Assembly: GCA_943737045.1 (NCBI GenBank)
Contig: CALSFV010000040.1
Span: 372,001-436,000 of the forward strand
Source of the DNA: Parapristionchus giblindavisi
Lineage: Eukaryota; Nematoda; Chromadorea; Rhabditida; Diplogasteridae
Reading direction: 5' to 3'
DNA: 64,000 nucleotides
Shown: piece by piece, positions 1-10,755 of the stretch
Layout of the letters: each line of letters opens with the position of its first letter
Numbering within the stretch: the stretch's first letter is position 1
The notes under the pieces: generated by a model
Told to the model about the DNA's origin: nothing
The model's database searches: none
The model's input: the letters and a program-made list of their open reading frames with translations, nothing else
Position numbers and translations under genes: made by a program

Positions 1-16
1 TTTGTTCACCATATCG

Positions 17-399
17 ATGAGATTATTCATCATTCTCACGATCATCATTCTTCTATTCTTCACATTTGGAACGATTTTCGTTGTATATTATAGTAAGTTT
101 CTCGATTTGTAAAGCATAAAATATCTACGTTCATTTGTCTCGATTTAAATTCAATAACTATTGTCCTGATTTTACTTTTTGCGAAACGACAGAAAAATAA
201 ATAGAGTTAAGGATTTATCACAATGCGAATTTTCTGGACAACACCATTCTGGAACTGCAATAGGATTTGTAAGACAGAAAGCTGATCAATAGTGTCACAG
301 TTGCGCAACATTATTGTTCTATCTTGATGCATGATATTACTGTCCGTTTCAGACAAACACCTTAAACCTCCGGTGAATTTGACAAATTCACTCCGATGA
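17..399 (+). CDS. Single-pass membrane microprotein, family member 1 (40 aa)
   Basis: Two exons, 17-92 and 353-399, joined in phase 1 across a GT-AG intron (donor A|gtaag, acceptor tttcag). Exon 1 encodes 25 residues: MRLF followed by an almost entirely hydrophobic stretch ending VVYY, so a signal anchor or uncleaved signal peptide. Exon 2 adds a hydrophilic tail NKHLKPPVNLTNSLR with an NLT N-glycosylation sequon, then TGA. Related exons recur at 27122 (+), 17444 (-), 18179 (-), 25888 (+) and, decayed, near 11.9, 11.0 and 13.9 kb; the gene at 23538 shares the same plan. Shared intron position, phase and tail pattern argue that it is real. Function unknown; a secreted or membrane peptide is inferred. 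Confidence 0.6.
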
Positions 400-553
400 A
401 ATAACTTCGTTGATGATTCAGAAGCCGTACATCATTCTAATTATTTTCCTGCTTTTACTAATGACCATTATGCTCTCCATACGACTAATATCGAGTTGGT
501 GATTTTTAATGAAGAATATATTGCAAAGTGTAATTCATGACAAAATATTATTA

Positions 554-903
554 TTAAAGGTGGAGACCCGCGAATGTTCATGTAAATCTCTTGTATATCG
601 CTTGCGCAAGTGTCAAGTGATATGCAAGAAAAGGGAGTGACCCCATATCTATCCTCTAGTGCAGTGGTAACTCTTCAGGGCTACAAAGCGCATGGTCGCG
701 GGTTCGAATCCTATTGCCGATCTTTCCTATTTTCAAACTTTCGCGCCTTTCCCTGCGATTGTGTGCATGATTTATTCATGATTCTAGTGATCAATAAGCT
801 GAATTTGCATGAAATAAATAGGCTACGGTGTGTATAATAACTTTTGCCAACTTTCTGTCTTCACAGTTTGTTCACGAAAATATTCGCGGAAGTCCACCTT
901 TAA
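554..903. mobile_element. TTAA-flanked MITE with internal tRNA-like boxes (family H, copy 1)
   Basis: Both ends are TTAA followed by matching inverted termini (AAGGTGGAGACCCGCGA at the left, its imperfect complement at the right). The interior holds a tRNA-like segment (654-722) and a block ending CGCGCCTTTCCCTG that recurs in the copy at 44238-44610. TTAA targets suggest mobilisation by a piggyBac-like transposase; no transposase is encoded. Confidence 0.65.
654..722 (+). other. tRNA-derived sequence (A and B box)
   Basis: TAGTGCAGTGGTAAC fits a Pol III A box and GGGTTCGAATCC is a near-perfect B box about 40 bases downstream. The acceptor ends do not pair convincingly, so this looks like a tRNA-derived promoter inside a transposon rather than a functional tRNA gene. 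Confidence 0.55.
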
Positions 904-1773
904 ATGACGCTGACAGTCGTCCAAGTTATGTTATTATACTTAAAAGAGTATGAATGTTGTATTGAATAATTTTAAATCTTCGATTTTTTGGATGAAAAAG
1001 CATGATCAAGTTGTATCCACGGTCAGAATTAAAATATTTTTATTGATTGAATCTTCCAGGCCGAGGTATCCCAGACCCGGACAACACAACGATGATTGAC
1101 TTCATCGCTACTTTTTGAGTTGATCAACTACTTTTCCCCCACTGTATTTCATAACATAATTTATTTCCATTTTCATAATATTGATTTTTCTTGTTTACTT
1201 TTAGACGTTATTCTGAATTCACGTTAATCAAACATTCATCGTTTAATTTTACAGAGATTAAAGTTTGGAAGAATAAAATATTCGATTAAAGTTAACGATC
1301 AAGATTTAGTTACATTTCTGATAGAAACAAGGCAAAACAGGCATAGTTGGGAGAGGAGCGGTTCCTTTGATGTATATTCACCCAGTTGCAAAACAAATAA
1401 TTTGTTGATTGATCATAAAACTAGGATTCCGTACCTGATCAACATAGGATGTAAATTTATTTGAGAATTCAACCAATTGATCAATTTAATAGACTATTTA
1501 ACTCTTTTTACTGCATCAAAATTGTCCGTTTTGGGTTTTCGATTTTTTTCCAAAATCGATGAAAACAATTTGATTTTCATTTTCTGTGAGTGGGTGAGTC
1601 TTGCTCAATTATTTTGCACATACAGCATTCAATTTCATATTTGATTCGCATCTCAATGCAGTGAGACAAATCTTTGTTCGATTTTATTATAACAACAAAT
1701 GATTAACAAATTGTATCATATTATTTAACAAAAAAACATTATGCCGCAATAAACGTTTTTTTACATGCCCGAG
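904..1773. other. AT-rich intergenic stretch, no gene seen
   Basis: No open frame with splice support, no inverted repeat and no recognisable element were found. It is the 3' flank of the chemoreceptor gene that ends at 1774 on the minus strand. Confidence 0.5.
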
Positions 1774-4304
1774 CTAATTTGATTTACGATTAATTGTTGA
1801 CGGAGAAGTGTTGAATGGCGTCAGGGAAGAGCTCCCAGGGATCAGCCTTTTCTTGATATACTTAAAAATGGGCGGAGTTCCAATAAGAAATAGAATAGAA
1901 TGAGAGATCGAATTGAATGACGTCATCAAATCTCCAGCTAATTGTAATGCTGCAATTGATATCACTTCAAACCCTCACAAGAACTTTTTTCACACTCTGT
2001 TTTAAAATATTTTACATCTAAATTAGCAAGTTATAAATTAATTATTTAAAAGGAGTTTACTTTCATATTGATCGAACGCCAAAGTGAGAAGGAAACATAT
2101 AATGGGAATGGTGGTGAAGCAGTTGTATAAGAAATTCTGAAAAGCTAAGTAAATGCATAAGATTAGAAAAAAGCTGTTAAATAATTCATAGCAGTTTTAA
2201 GTATTTTATTTGTTTCGATTATAGATTAATATTGAAATTGGAGGGGGATTACGACAACATTATTTCAACTAATACACACAGAGAAATAAGTGTTATACAC
2301 GGAGCAGAAGACCTGTGAACTGTTATATTTAACACTTTTTCTGCGTGAAAAGTGTGTTAAATATAACACTTCACAGGTCTTATGCTCCGTATTTCTCTGT
2401 CACTTATTTCTCTGTCTGTAGTGATGGGTTACTTTCTTGAACGGATTCAATTACCTGAATAAGCGAGATCTTAGTTTGAGCGCATTTCGCCTTTCCTTGA
2501 GTCGTTTTGAATCTGTATTGATCGATTTTAAACACGGATTCAGCATTTTTTTCATAATTACTCGTAATGACTTAGCATATAAAGCAAATGGAAAAAGCAT
2601 GTAGAAGTTAGAGCTAATAATGTGAGCATAATGCCAATAATTATATAACATTGAACCTGAAATCGATAAATATTACACGATATATTGTCCGTATAAAATG
2701 TACTTGCATAATTGCATTGCTACTGCTGCTAAACAGAGGAAGAACTATCGATTAACTCCCCACTCTTTCCTCCTTTCCTTCCTCGCTCTCTCTGATCTGC
2801 CTACTCTCTCACCGGTGCTCTCTCTCTAAACATATAAATTCATTGTGGCAGTGGTTGGCTACTCTCGCACCAAATAAACAAGTGTATTTTATACGGTCAA
2901 TATAATTCCCCGCTCTTGCAAATTCCCTCCCTTTCTTTGTCTACGGGAGAGCGTTGCCAGATTGGAGAGTAAAATTAGCTCTCTGAGTGAATCATTAAAG
3001 TTGGAGTGTATTACCTTGGCGTCGTACTCCGTCAATACACCGTAGTTTCTTTTTCTTTCTTCCCAGTCACAGCTGGGACATCTCTAAAAGAAGAGTGCTC
3101 ATGGGAATATGGTGAAAATGAATCACCTCAGCCAGAAGATTTCTGTTCGTTGCCTCGTCGACGTTAAACGAAACAATTGAATACCGAACGGAGGACAGTG
3201 ACCCAACGATAATAACGCACACAGACAGAACTGAAATAAAGTTAATTTATGTTAACTATAAGTAAGCTCAGTTGTATGCGAAATAAACTAAAATATAGTT
3301 ATTGATAAGTACGTAGGTTATTTAATAAGTAAGATAATTGAAATATCGGTACTCGAAAGTTTGCAGTGCAAATACAACCTTTTGAAGTACTTGATCGAAA
3401 CTTGAGAACTGAATTGTCTGATATCATATTCTGATGCCTGTGGTACATAAGCAGAATGAAGAATGAAGTCAAGATAGTGTTGAGATAAGCATAGAGTCCC
3501 TACGAAATCAATCATTTTATCAATTTATCATTTAATTCAATAGTTGCTATTATAGATGAGGGTGGGGCGAAAAACTTCATATGACGTATTCCATCATTGC
3601 CAATTCTAGTCCCTACGTCCCTAGACTCCCTACGGAAACATTTAATTTAGTAAGTAAATCAATGTACAGGAGTGATATGCATGCACGTATTTAAAATAAT
3701 TGTAACAATAAAACTATTAAGTAATAATGTGCTTCATGGTGTTTCGGCCGCTACGTCTATACAATAATCTTCTGAATAAAGTGCACTGGTATTTCAAAAC
3801 ATAAAGTGAACTTAATGGTATCAAATTATTTCGACAGTGCTGCTAAACGAATATTTTCGTGTATTTTCCTTTTTTTAAATTTTTTATCCTTTTATCGACA
3901 CTTACAAATCCATAACGAAACTGAATCTTCATCTGGCATACAACACCAATACAGTAACCGCCTCCCAACCATGGATCGATAATTGGTATGAGTAATACAG
4001 TGAACACTAGGTTCTGTGCAGAGTAAAGAACCTAAATTATTTAAGATTCAAATTAATTCCAGACTTCGGAGTTTCAGGTCAGTTTCAGAAAAGCTCGGCG
4101 TGAGCCTTTTTTAGAAGATAAAAAATTAAAGATATTCAAAATATCTTCATGTATACTTACTTCTATCACTAATATGAGAACATAGATAGTAGTAGTGAAA
4201 ATTTTTCGGAATTTGTGGAGGAGAACGAGAGTGACGAGATTCAGTAGTAAAGAAGCAAATCCAATCGCGTAAAAGAAACATTGTACCAAGTGATCGCTCA
4301 TCAT
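1774..4304 (-). CDS. Nematode serpentine chemoreceptor (7TM GPCR), 8 exons, 298 aa
   Basis: Exons: 4161-4304, 3906-4013, 3379-3499, 3127-3230, 2562-2656, 2455-2512, 2061-2136, 1774-1964. All junctions are GT-AG and phases agree throughout; the coding length is 897 nt, a plausible receptor size. Exon 1 starts at an ATG just after TTTTTCAAG, a likely trans-splice acceptor, and encodes TM1. Exon 3 holds the hallmark LYAYLNT...SFFILLMYHRHQ of Srh/Sri/Str-type receptors; exon 7 is TM6 and exon 8 a TM7 with a hydrophilic C-tail. The intron between exons 5 and 6 is only 49 nt; ignoring it produces an apparent frameshift. The last acceptor is chosen from alternatives at 1964 and about 20 nt upstream. 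MITEs occupy the introns at 2274-2419 and 2683-2985. Expected at sensory-neuron membranes; ligand and exact subfamily not assignable here. Confidence 0.8.
2274..2419. mobile_element. Palindromic MITE (family K) in a chemoreceptor intron
   Basis: The sequence reads as a hairpin about 145 nt long: the left arm (ACAGAGAAATAAGTG ... CACAGGTCT region) is repeated inverted on the right. A diverged relative lies at 57088-57210. Confidence 0.7.
2683..2903. mobile_element. MITE family A, copy 1
   Basis: Inverted termini TATTGTCCGTATAAAATG and CATTTTATACGG/TCAATA-type flank a roughly 220-bp AT/CT-rich core. Other copies are 8347-8568, 23914-24135 and 27910-28129 with the same core; 24637-24871 and 28295-28536 share termini but have a different core. 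This copy sits in a chemoreceptor intron. Confidence 0.75.
2906..2985. repeat. Partial copy of TTAA palindromic MITE family B
   Basis: It contains the family-B core (CCGCTCTTGCAAA ... GTTGCCAGATTGGAGAGT) directly behind a family-A MITE, but the outer ends are missing. Confidence 0.5.
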
Positions 4305-4465
4305 CTTGAAAAATACACATTTCGCAACATCGCGGAGCAACGATTTTTCTCGCTAATACTTATTTCTTTCAGAATTTCATGTTGTATTTAAAAAAAAGGA
4401 AAGTGTGAAAAACAGTTGTATCTGAACAGTTGTGTACCGCACAGATGAAAAAATGGAATGCACTG

Positions 4466-4901
4466 ACTAGGGAATGGTTTCTGTGATGCATGAAATTACT
4501 GTTAGTGACCTACATAGCGATAATCAGCATGGTCGACTTTGTAAGAATCAACTGTCAAAAGCTGCAGTTGATCGATTTTTTGAACGAAACCCGTCGCATA
4601 TCCGCCGCACGAAAGACAGCCACAGAAGATTTTTTGGACTTGATGTCCATTAAAACAGCAATTTCTTTGTTGGAATTACCATACAGAAATAAAATGCTGT
4701 CATGGGAATCGAACTCGTGTTCAAAAAGTGGAAAAACAATTTTTTGGCTGTCTTTCGTGCGGCAGATATGCGACGGGTTTCGTTCAAAAAATCGATCAAC
4801 TGCAGCTTTTGACAGTTGATTCTTACTAAGTCGACCATGCTGATTATCGCTATGTAGGTCACTAACCGTAATTTCATGCATCACAGAAACCATTCCCTAG
4901 T
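4466..4901. mobile_element. Foldback element with about 155-bp near-perfect arms
   Basis: The sequence from 4466 (ACTAGGGAATGG) is repeated inverted up to 4901 with almost no mismatches, leaving a loop of about 120 nt. Open frames in both directions are a consequence of the palindrome, not genes. The loop includes a minus-strand B-box-like GAGTTCGATTCCCATG. Confidence 0.75.
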
Positions 4902-4902
4902 G

Positions 4903-5095
4903 AGAGCAAACTTACCCAAATATGGGTAATAGATTTGCCAACTTACGATACTTGTGTACACGTTTTGCCCACATTCGGGCAAATGGTAGCCCAAAAACCA
5001 CCGATTTGCCCATATACAGGCTAGCATTTGTCTGAATACGGGCAAATCGTTCGCCAACTAACGGCATTCGGGCAAATTTAATCTCTGTGTGGAAG
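4903..5095. repeat. Irregular array of GGGCAAAT / ATTTGCCC motifs
   Basis: The octamer GGGCAAAT or its complement appears about eight times in 190 bp at irregular spacing in both orientations, often preceded by a TTCG or ATA variant. It abuts the foldback at 4466-4901. Origin and role unknown. Confidence 0.5.
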
Positions 5096-5265
5096 TGACG
5101 CGAGACGAGAGGAGACGAGAGGCTCACTGACGGAACCGAACCAACTCAAGGGGGGATTTTTATTTTAGCCATTGGGGATTAATCAGTGAAATATCACGAT
5201 GTACTGTCGAACGAGAAAAAAAAGGTGATAATTTGAGCAATCGTTTGACCAGACATGAAAGTGCA

Positions 5266-5573
5266 TTAAATGTTCGGCACTTCTTCGGTTTCTGGCCATG
5301 AGAGTTTTGTCTCCTCCTTTCCCATACTCTCTCATCCTAATCCAATTTCATCTTCATATCACCGCCATTCCCCTATAAAAGCATTCGATCCCTTCTCTCC
5401 GGTTCAGTCCAGAGCTCTCCCATTTTGAGGGAAGCTCGGGGACCATTTGGCCTCCGTGGATATCGTCCTCCCAATGAGGACGACCGCTCCATTCGATCGA
5501 AAAGATCGAAATGGAGCTTAGGGGGGGGGTGAGGGGGGGGGGATGGCCAGAAACCGAAGAAGTACCAAATGTT
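5266..5573. mobile_element. About 300-bp inverted-repeat element carrying a promoter-like core
   Basis: Ends match as inverted repeats of roughly 28 bp (TTCGGCACTTCTTCGGTTTC on the left, its complement on the right). The interior holds a TATA box, several stem-loops and two G-tracts near 5521-5541. Confidence 0.55.
5371..5520 (+). ncRNA. Candidate structured small RNA (TATA plus stem-loops)
   Basis: CCTATAAAAGC is a good TATA element. About 30 nt downstream begins GGTTCAGTCCAGAGCTC, followed by three hairpins: a GAGCTCTCCC/GAGGGAAGCTC stem, CGTCCTC-CCAAT-GAGGACG, and a long GCTCCATTCGATC/GATCGAAATGGAGC stem. A related first segment (CAGTCCAGCGCTCTCCCATT) recurs at 25175-25260 in a different inverted-repeat element. 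No known RNA family is recognised and expression is unproven. Confidence 0.3.
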
Positions 5574-5596
5574 CTTACTAATGCCCGGTTAAAGAT

Positions 5597-5713
5597 TTAA
5601 CGGCACATCCCAAGCAAATTTTACTCTCCGCATCGGCAATACATTCTCGTAGACAAAGCAAGCGAGAAAGTGTGGCCAGAGCGGAGTGTTACAAATTAGC
5701 TTGCGGTGTATAT
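5597..5713. mobile_element. TTAA palindromic MITE family B, copy
   Basis: A self-complementary unit of about 115 bp with the core TTTTACTCTCCGC ... GCGGAGTGTTACAAATTAG. The family consensus is TTAA-GGCACACCCCGAGCTAATT ... AATTAGCTCGGGGTGTGCC-TTAA. Confidence 0.65.
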
Positions 5714-7689
5714 ACCATGACAGCTGCTGAGATTAATGACGCTGAACTAACACGCACCAAATTATAAAGCTAACGGATCACCTGGCCAACTTTCTATGCT
5801 ATTTTCCAATATTGCAGATGGTTTTACTTTCAGCCGTTTCCAATACTAACATTCATACCAACTAGATTTATTGTCTGAGAGATCTATATTTAAATGAGAC
5901 TCTCCGATTTTCCCGAGCTTTAGAACTTCTGATACACATGGCGTATGGATAAAGCGTGCAGTGCACGCATCCATCAAGATAGGCATAAGTAAAAACCCAA
6001 TCTGATCGAACTTTGGTAGCTTCTCAGTATACATACAGCCAACGAGATCCATAATATCGATTCAAAGGAACAGATATCGGTTTCAGCATAATTGATTACA
6101 GCACAGTTTACACAGTTTAAAATTTCCATCCGTTCAGAAAGTTCTTTTTGGTGACAACAATCTCTGATAAGTGATAACATCTCGTGGGTCAATTTTTAGC
6201 ACTAATCAAGTATGAAGTTGGACTCACAATGCATGGTTGAATCACAATAAACCCGTTCTTTCTCAAAAAAAAAACGTGAAACAATCTACTGCGTTCATCC
6301 AATTGAAAAATGAAAGAGTTTCACATATCTCTCATACGATAGACCAAAACCATATGTAGCATTGGATAAGTGTATAGAAAGGTGATGCCAGGGGTGATTC
6401 TTTGGCTTTATAATTTGTTATGCGTTAATTTAGCGTCATAAGTATTACCCATGGTGTATATCAAAATCTATACCCGGATTTTAGAAAGGACATTTAATGA
6501 CATTATTATCTGCTCAAACGATGCTGCAAACTATTCGAAAATAACTTTTTTTCGGTCGACTGTAAATAATGATGTGCCTTGAATAACGGGATAACCGTTG
6601 CATTTTTTAGTTCGATATAGTTGCTTCAAAAATAATCCGACGAGGTACGAACCCGCAATTAGGAAATGATTTTTAAAACATTGTTGAACTATTGCTTGGA
6701 AAATGTTTGAACTACGTACATATCTACGTGCATACGTGCGTGTGTCAGGTCGAGTATACATATAATAATGACTTGTGTGAAAGAAATATCAATTTTACCT
6801 GTAGATAATCCGTGAGACCATTCTTACATTATTTACTGATTTTTGCGCTCACCTGAACGGTATTTTAATCTGAGGCTAGGTCAGAAAAAAAATACTTTCC
6901 GCATGCGTTACAAGGAAGAAAAAGGAAGAAATCAGCATGGATTGTTTACAATATATTGCAGACATAAGTGAATTCCAATTTCGCAAGTATCAATTATAGG
7001 AATAGATGTGATAAATGTACGTTCCAATGAAGAAATGTATTCGAATGCGATGTAATAGTATCGTGGCGGACATATTCCGCAATAAGCATGAGAGCAGGCA
7101 TGTTCTTGGAAAGTAAATGATGTCACAGTTTTATGAGACAATATAATACGCTTGATCACCATCATTTTTCTTGGAAAACTATTTTGCTCAGCTTTCCATT
7201 CTACAAATTGTGGCGTAGTTCAATAGTGGCTTGTCCAGAAATATCCACCGGGTTAACCCCAAATGATAAAGTGAATGCTTTATATGAAAACAAGCAATAT
7301 GGTCCCGTGTTAGAATAACATTCATTGGGATTGAGTCAGAATTATCTTTTTCTATTTCTATACTATCTTTCTCCATCTATTAATTAGTAATGTTAATGGA
7401 AGACATACTCCTCCTATTCTAGAACAAATAGAACAGATAGCAATTAGTAATAAGTAAAGTTCCATCAAGTTCCGGAAAATGAAGCTGGAAGAGTGGAGCC
7501 GTACTACTACGGTGTGGACACTATAGAACCGGAACCGCCCCTGGGAAAACCTCGCGCGCTGGAAAGATGGCCTGACCCCAGACACTAGTGGAATGCTACC
7601 AATGAAGAGTATTTCCGGTATGAAACGTAAACATTGCAAAGGAACTTACTAATAGTAATTGTTTTTTTTTGTTGTTTGCCAATCGCCTT
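5714..7689. other. Intergenic region with unresolved open frames and module remnants
   Basis: Two overlapping minus-strand frames (5846-6192) show no family signature and no splice model, so they are left uncalled. From about 7180 onward the sequence matches parts of the repeated modules found again at 10.9-11.3, 13.9-14.3 and 17.0-17.6 kb: the reversed promoter of the microprotein genes and a block at 7470-7635 that also occurs at 14098-14285. Confidence 0.4.
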
Positions 7690-7965
7690 ATGTTTACTAA
7701 ATCTTTTACTAAATCTTCTATATAAAAATAAAGTCGTTTGCCATCTCCGAGCAGTTCTCATCGATTTGTCAATCTGGTCAAGGTCATCATCATCCTATAC
7801 TGGGTTTGTCTTTATTATAAAAAAGATATATTTAAAAAAAATAATATCAGAACACCTATTATAAATATGGGTTATATTATAAACTTATAAGTTATAAGTT
7901 TAAGTTTATAAGTTATAAGGCTATAAGTTTAGAATTTGGAATAGTAAGAACATTTTTTTCAGGAA
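7690..7965 (+). promoter_or_regulatory. Promoter and leader shared by four trefoil / membrane-peptide genes
   Basis: A TATA box (TCTATATAAAAATA, 7716-7729) is followed by a conserved block including CATCTC-GAGCAGTTCTCATCGATT, then a T-rich tract ending TTTTTTTCAG directly before GAAACAATG. The same arrangement precedes the starts at 10519, 14653 and 16725, with TATA boxes near 10345, 14473 and 16555. The TTTCAG could be a trans-splice acceptor or the end of a leader intron. Confidence 0.55.
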
Positions 7966-7968
7966 ACA

Positions 7969-8397
7969 ATGTCAGCCGAGGCTGCGGGTCGTAAATGCCT
8001 CAGGTCCGAGTATGGAACATATTTGCGTGCGCACGATTCCAATAGGAAGGTGGACACGGTTTGTGGTTCAGCGAGTTCTTGGACGCATTGGTACATCGAA
8101 GACTGGAACGGAAGAGTTGTGATGAAGGCTATTCATTCGCCCGGCAAATTCTTGAGAGCGAATCCGGATGGCTCAGTGGACTTGGCAGACCGACCGCAGG
8201 ACTGGGAGATCTGGATTCCCTTTAAAGAAGATGGTGAGAATTGGTGGTTTCGCAGCTACGGATCTGGCAAGTGGTTGAGAGCGAATGGAGATGGATCTGT
8301 GACTACGGGTGAGTGCCCCCAATCTTGGCATCTTGAGCAATGGAGATATAGTCCGTTTAAAATGTACTTGTGTAATTGCCTTGCTACTGCCTGCTAA
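7969..8397 (+). CDS. Beta-trefoil (fascin/ricin-like) protein with MITE-derived C-terminus, 142 aa
   Basis: Single exon. Three internal repeats are visible: residues ~10-55, 56-98 and 99-125, with the recurring pattern GK(F/W)LRAN.DGSV and W-x-W (for example GKFLRANPDGSVDLADRP and GKWLRANGDGSV). This matches beta-trefoil domains of fascin or ricin-lectin type, which bind actin or carbohydrate; which applies is unknown. No signal peptide. The paralogue at 14653 stops right after LEQW; here the stop codon is changed (TGA to AGA) at the edge of a family-A MITE, so translation runs 17 codons into transposon sequence. Confidence 0.7.
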   Translation: MSAEAAGRKCLRSEYGTYLRAHDSNRKVDTVCGSASSWTHWYIEDWNGRVVMKAIHSPGKFLRANPDGSVDLADRPQDWEIWIPFKEDGENWWFRSYGSGKWLRANGDGSVTTGECPQSWHLEQWRYSPFKMYLCNCLATAC

Positions 8398-8568
8398 ACA
8401 GATAAATAACTATCGATCAACACCCCACTTTTTCCTCCCTTCCTTCCTCGCTCTCTCTGATCTACGCACTATCTCACTTGTGCTCACTCTCTAAACATAG
8501 AAATACATTGTGGCTATGGCTGGCTACTCTTGTACCAAATAAATAAGTGTAATTTGTACTTTAAATAT
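8347..8568. mobile_element. MITE family A, copy 2, fused to the end of the trefoil ORF
   Basis: Termini TATAGTCCGTTTAAAATG and a degenerate TTTGTACTTTAAATATT inverted match flank the same core as 2683-2903. It lies between the trefoil ORF and decayed sequence homologous to the membrane-peptide tail at 8575-8690. Confidence 0.7.
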
Positions 8569-8720
8569 TCTCAATCTACTCCCATTCGTAATATATGTAT
8601 GGCGATGTATCAACAATCTGTATCATCTTTATCTATGTTGTGATTTCTATTGTGGTATCGGAAAATTCATAATTATCTCTGATAAATGCGTGGATTAATC
8701 GCACATTTGTTCGTATAAGG

Positions 8721-9928
8721 ATATCACGCCTGTCACGAGAGAATCGAGCTGAGAATGGGAAAAAGCAAAAATGGTGAAATGAGTTAGGACCATTTTTGGA
8801 TCTCTAGGCATGCCCTACCAGCCCCCCAAGTCTCATTGTTCAATTTTCATTTTGGGGCTCAATACGCCGGTTCGGTATTGCGAAGTTCCAACTTTGAGCT
8901 CGAATTTCTCGCTTCTGGTGTTTTTTAACGAAAAGTGTCACAAGAGTGACCCCCGCTCTTTTTTCAAGCTCTATCGATCTAAACAAACCAGAGGTCATGA
9001 AAGTGATTCTGGACTGAGCTACACTTAGGAGCAAATAACTCAAAAATTTAGGGAAAGGAGGTGCTCTTCTTCCAGTATGTTATTAAGTTTTTCATGCGCT
9101 TTCGAATTAGGGGCTTACGAAAAAAATACGTTAATGCGTTCGTATGGTTCATCCCCTTGTTTATTTCCAGATGATTTGAAGTCATTTTCGCCACCCACAA
9201 TCTCTCGTTTCACACACTCTCTCGCCCATTTCTTTTCATTCCAATCCATTCCATTCTGCACCGCACGGTCTCGAGCGCGCGGTGAGGAATGAAACATATC
9301 GTTTTCTCCCTTTCTCTTCCCTTTATTTAGTTCACTCTCCGGCGAGAGAGTGTGTGAAACGAGAGATTGTGTGAGGAGAGTGAACTAATTGTATGGAATG
9401 GATTGGAATGAAAAGAAATGGACGAGAGAGTGTGAAACGAGAGATTGTGGGTGGCGAAAATGACTTCAAATCATCTGGAAATTAACAAGGGGATGAACTA
9501 TACGAACGCATTAACGTATTTTTTTTCGCTAGCTCCTCATTCGAAAGCGCATGAAAAACTTAATAACATACTGGAAGAAGAGCACCTCCTTTTCCTAAAT
9601 TTTTGAGTTATTTGCTCCGAAGTGTAGCTCTGTTCAGAATCATTTTCATGACCTCTGGTTTGTTTAGATCGATAGAGCTCGAAAAAAGAGCGGGGGTCAC
9701 TCTTGTGACACTTTTCGTTAAAACGCACCAGAAGCGAGAAATTCGAGCTCAAAGTTGGGACTTCGCAATACCGAACCGGTGTATTGAGCCCCAAAATGAA
9801 AATTGAACAATGAGACTTTGGGGGCTGGTAGAGATATCCAAAAATGGTCCTAACTCATTTCACCATTTTTGCTTTTTTCCCATTTTTTTGTTAATTTAGC
9901 TCGATTCCCTCGTGACAGGCGTGAGATA
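8721..9928. mobile_element. 1.2-kb near-perfect palindrome (foldback family C, copy 1)
   Basis: Starting at ATATCACGCCTGTCACGAG, about 570 bp are repeated inverted to GTGACAGGCGTGA, with only a short spacer near 9296-9360. Only scattered mismatches and small indels separate the arms. The termini resemble those of the 1.6-kb foldbacks at 12063 and 31673. Overlapping open frames in both arms are mirror images and are not called as genes. Confidence 0.8.
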
Positions 9929-10344
9929 GCAGCTGATTCTATAGTATCTCCGGTATCTGATTGATAAAAGTAGGTCCGAAGAAGAAGTCAGGACCTCCGG
10001 ACCAAACTGGCCTAGTATCATCACCGGTCTAGTAGTCTAGACCACCCGCAATACTTCGTGTGCCTTGCATAACGGGTTGTACCTTTACCTTACTATTTAA
10101 CTGACCCATCAATTCGAAAATGTCCTACGACACATTAAAACAAATTTAATGTCTCATCACTAATTTATATTACTATTAGTAAGTTTCTTTACAACTTGCA
10201 TTTTCTAACACATTTTTTGTTGCTGTCATAATAAGTAATAGTACCTTATTATATTATATATTATTCATTTATCTTTAACGATAAACATAGAGAGGTGAAT
10301 GCGAAATCCGTGTTTGCTAATTGCATCTGTTTACTAAATCTTCT
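9929..10344. repeat. Dispersed module segment
   Basis: It contains GTAGGTCCGAAGAAGAAGTC-type sequence and an AACGGGTTGTACCTTTACC block repeated near 16175-16300, 17205-17330 and, partly, at the right window edge, followed by a fragment resembling the LINE 3' UTR (TTATCTTTAACGATAAACA). No gene. Confidence 0.45.
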
Positions 10345-10518
10345 CTATAAAAATAGTCTTTTGCCATCTCTGATCAGTTCTCATCGATTGGTCTGTCCAG
10401 TCAAGGTCACGATCCTATACTGGGTTTGTTTTTTTACTATAAAAATATATATTTTTTTATAATATCAGAACACCTAGAAGTTTAGAATTTTGAATAGTAA
10501 GGTTTTTTTCAGGAAACA

Positions 10519-10653
10519 ATGTCAGCCGAGGCTGTGGGTTGTAAATGCCCTACTCCAATACGTATCCTCATATCTATCGCGATACCAGCTATCTTTATTA
10601 TCGTTATCTGTGTTGTGATTTTAATTGCTGTATCTGATAATGAAAATTCATAA
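10519..10653 (+). CDS. Short membrane peptide with trefoil-gene N-terminus (44 aa)
   Basis: The first ten residues (MSAEAVGCKC) match the start of the beta-trefoil proteins at 7969 and 14653, but instead of the trefoil the frame continues PTPIRILISI and a strongly hydrophobic segment (~residues 14-38), ending SDNENS and TAA. The nucleotide sequence of this tail matches DNA lying just 3' of the trefoil stop codons, so relative to those genes the trefoil part is absent. The frame stays intact, as does the twin at 16725. Upstream TATA box and TTTTTTTCAG acceptor are shared with the trefoil genes. Confidence 0.5.
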   Translation: MSAEAVGCKCPTPIRILISIAIPAIFIIVICVVILIAVSDNENS

Positions 10654-10755
10654 TTATCGCTGATAAAATTTGTGGACTGTTGCAAATTTAATCGTATTCA
10701 TTTGATTTATCTCTTGTTTACTCATCTCAATGTCAATTTCCCCTTTTTTTTATCT

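Noticed and set aside
2440..2660. Frameshift in the chemoreceptor
   Set aside because: A 49-nt GT-AG intron (2513-2561) restores the frame, so the gene is read as intact.
4490..4893. Overlapping 75-112 codon frames on both strands
   Set aside because: Products of the 4466-4901 foldback, not genes.
5846..6192. Minus-strand gene
   Set aside because: Two frames overlap without a splice model and no family pattern could be recognised.
8810..9806. Several 60-85 codon frames in mirrored pairs
   Set aside because: They are reflections of one another in the 1.2-kb palindrome.
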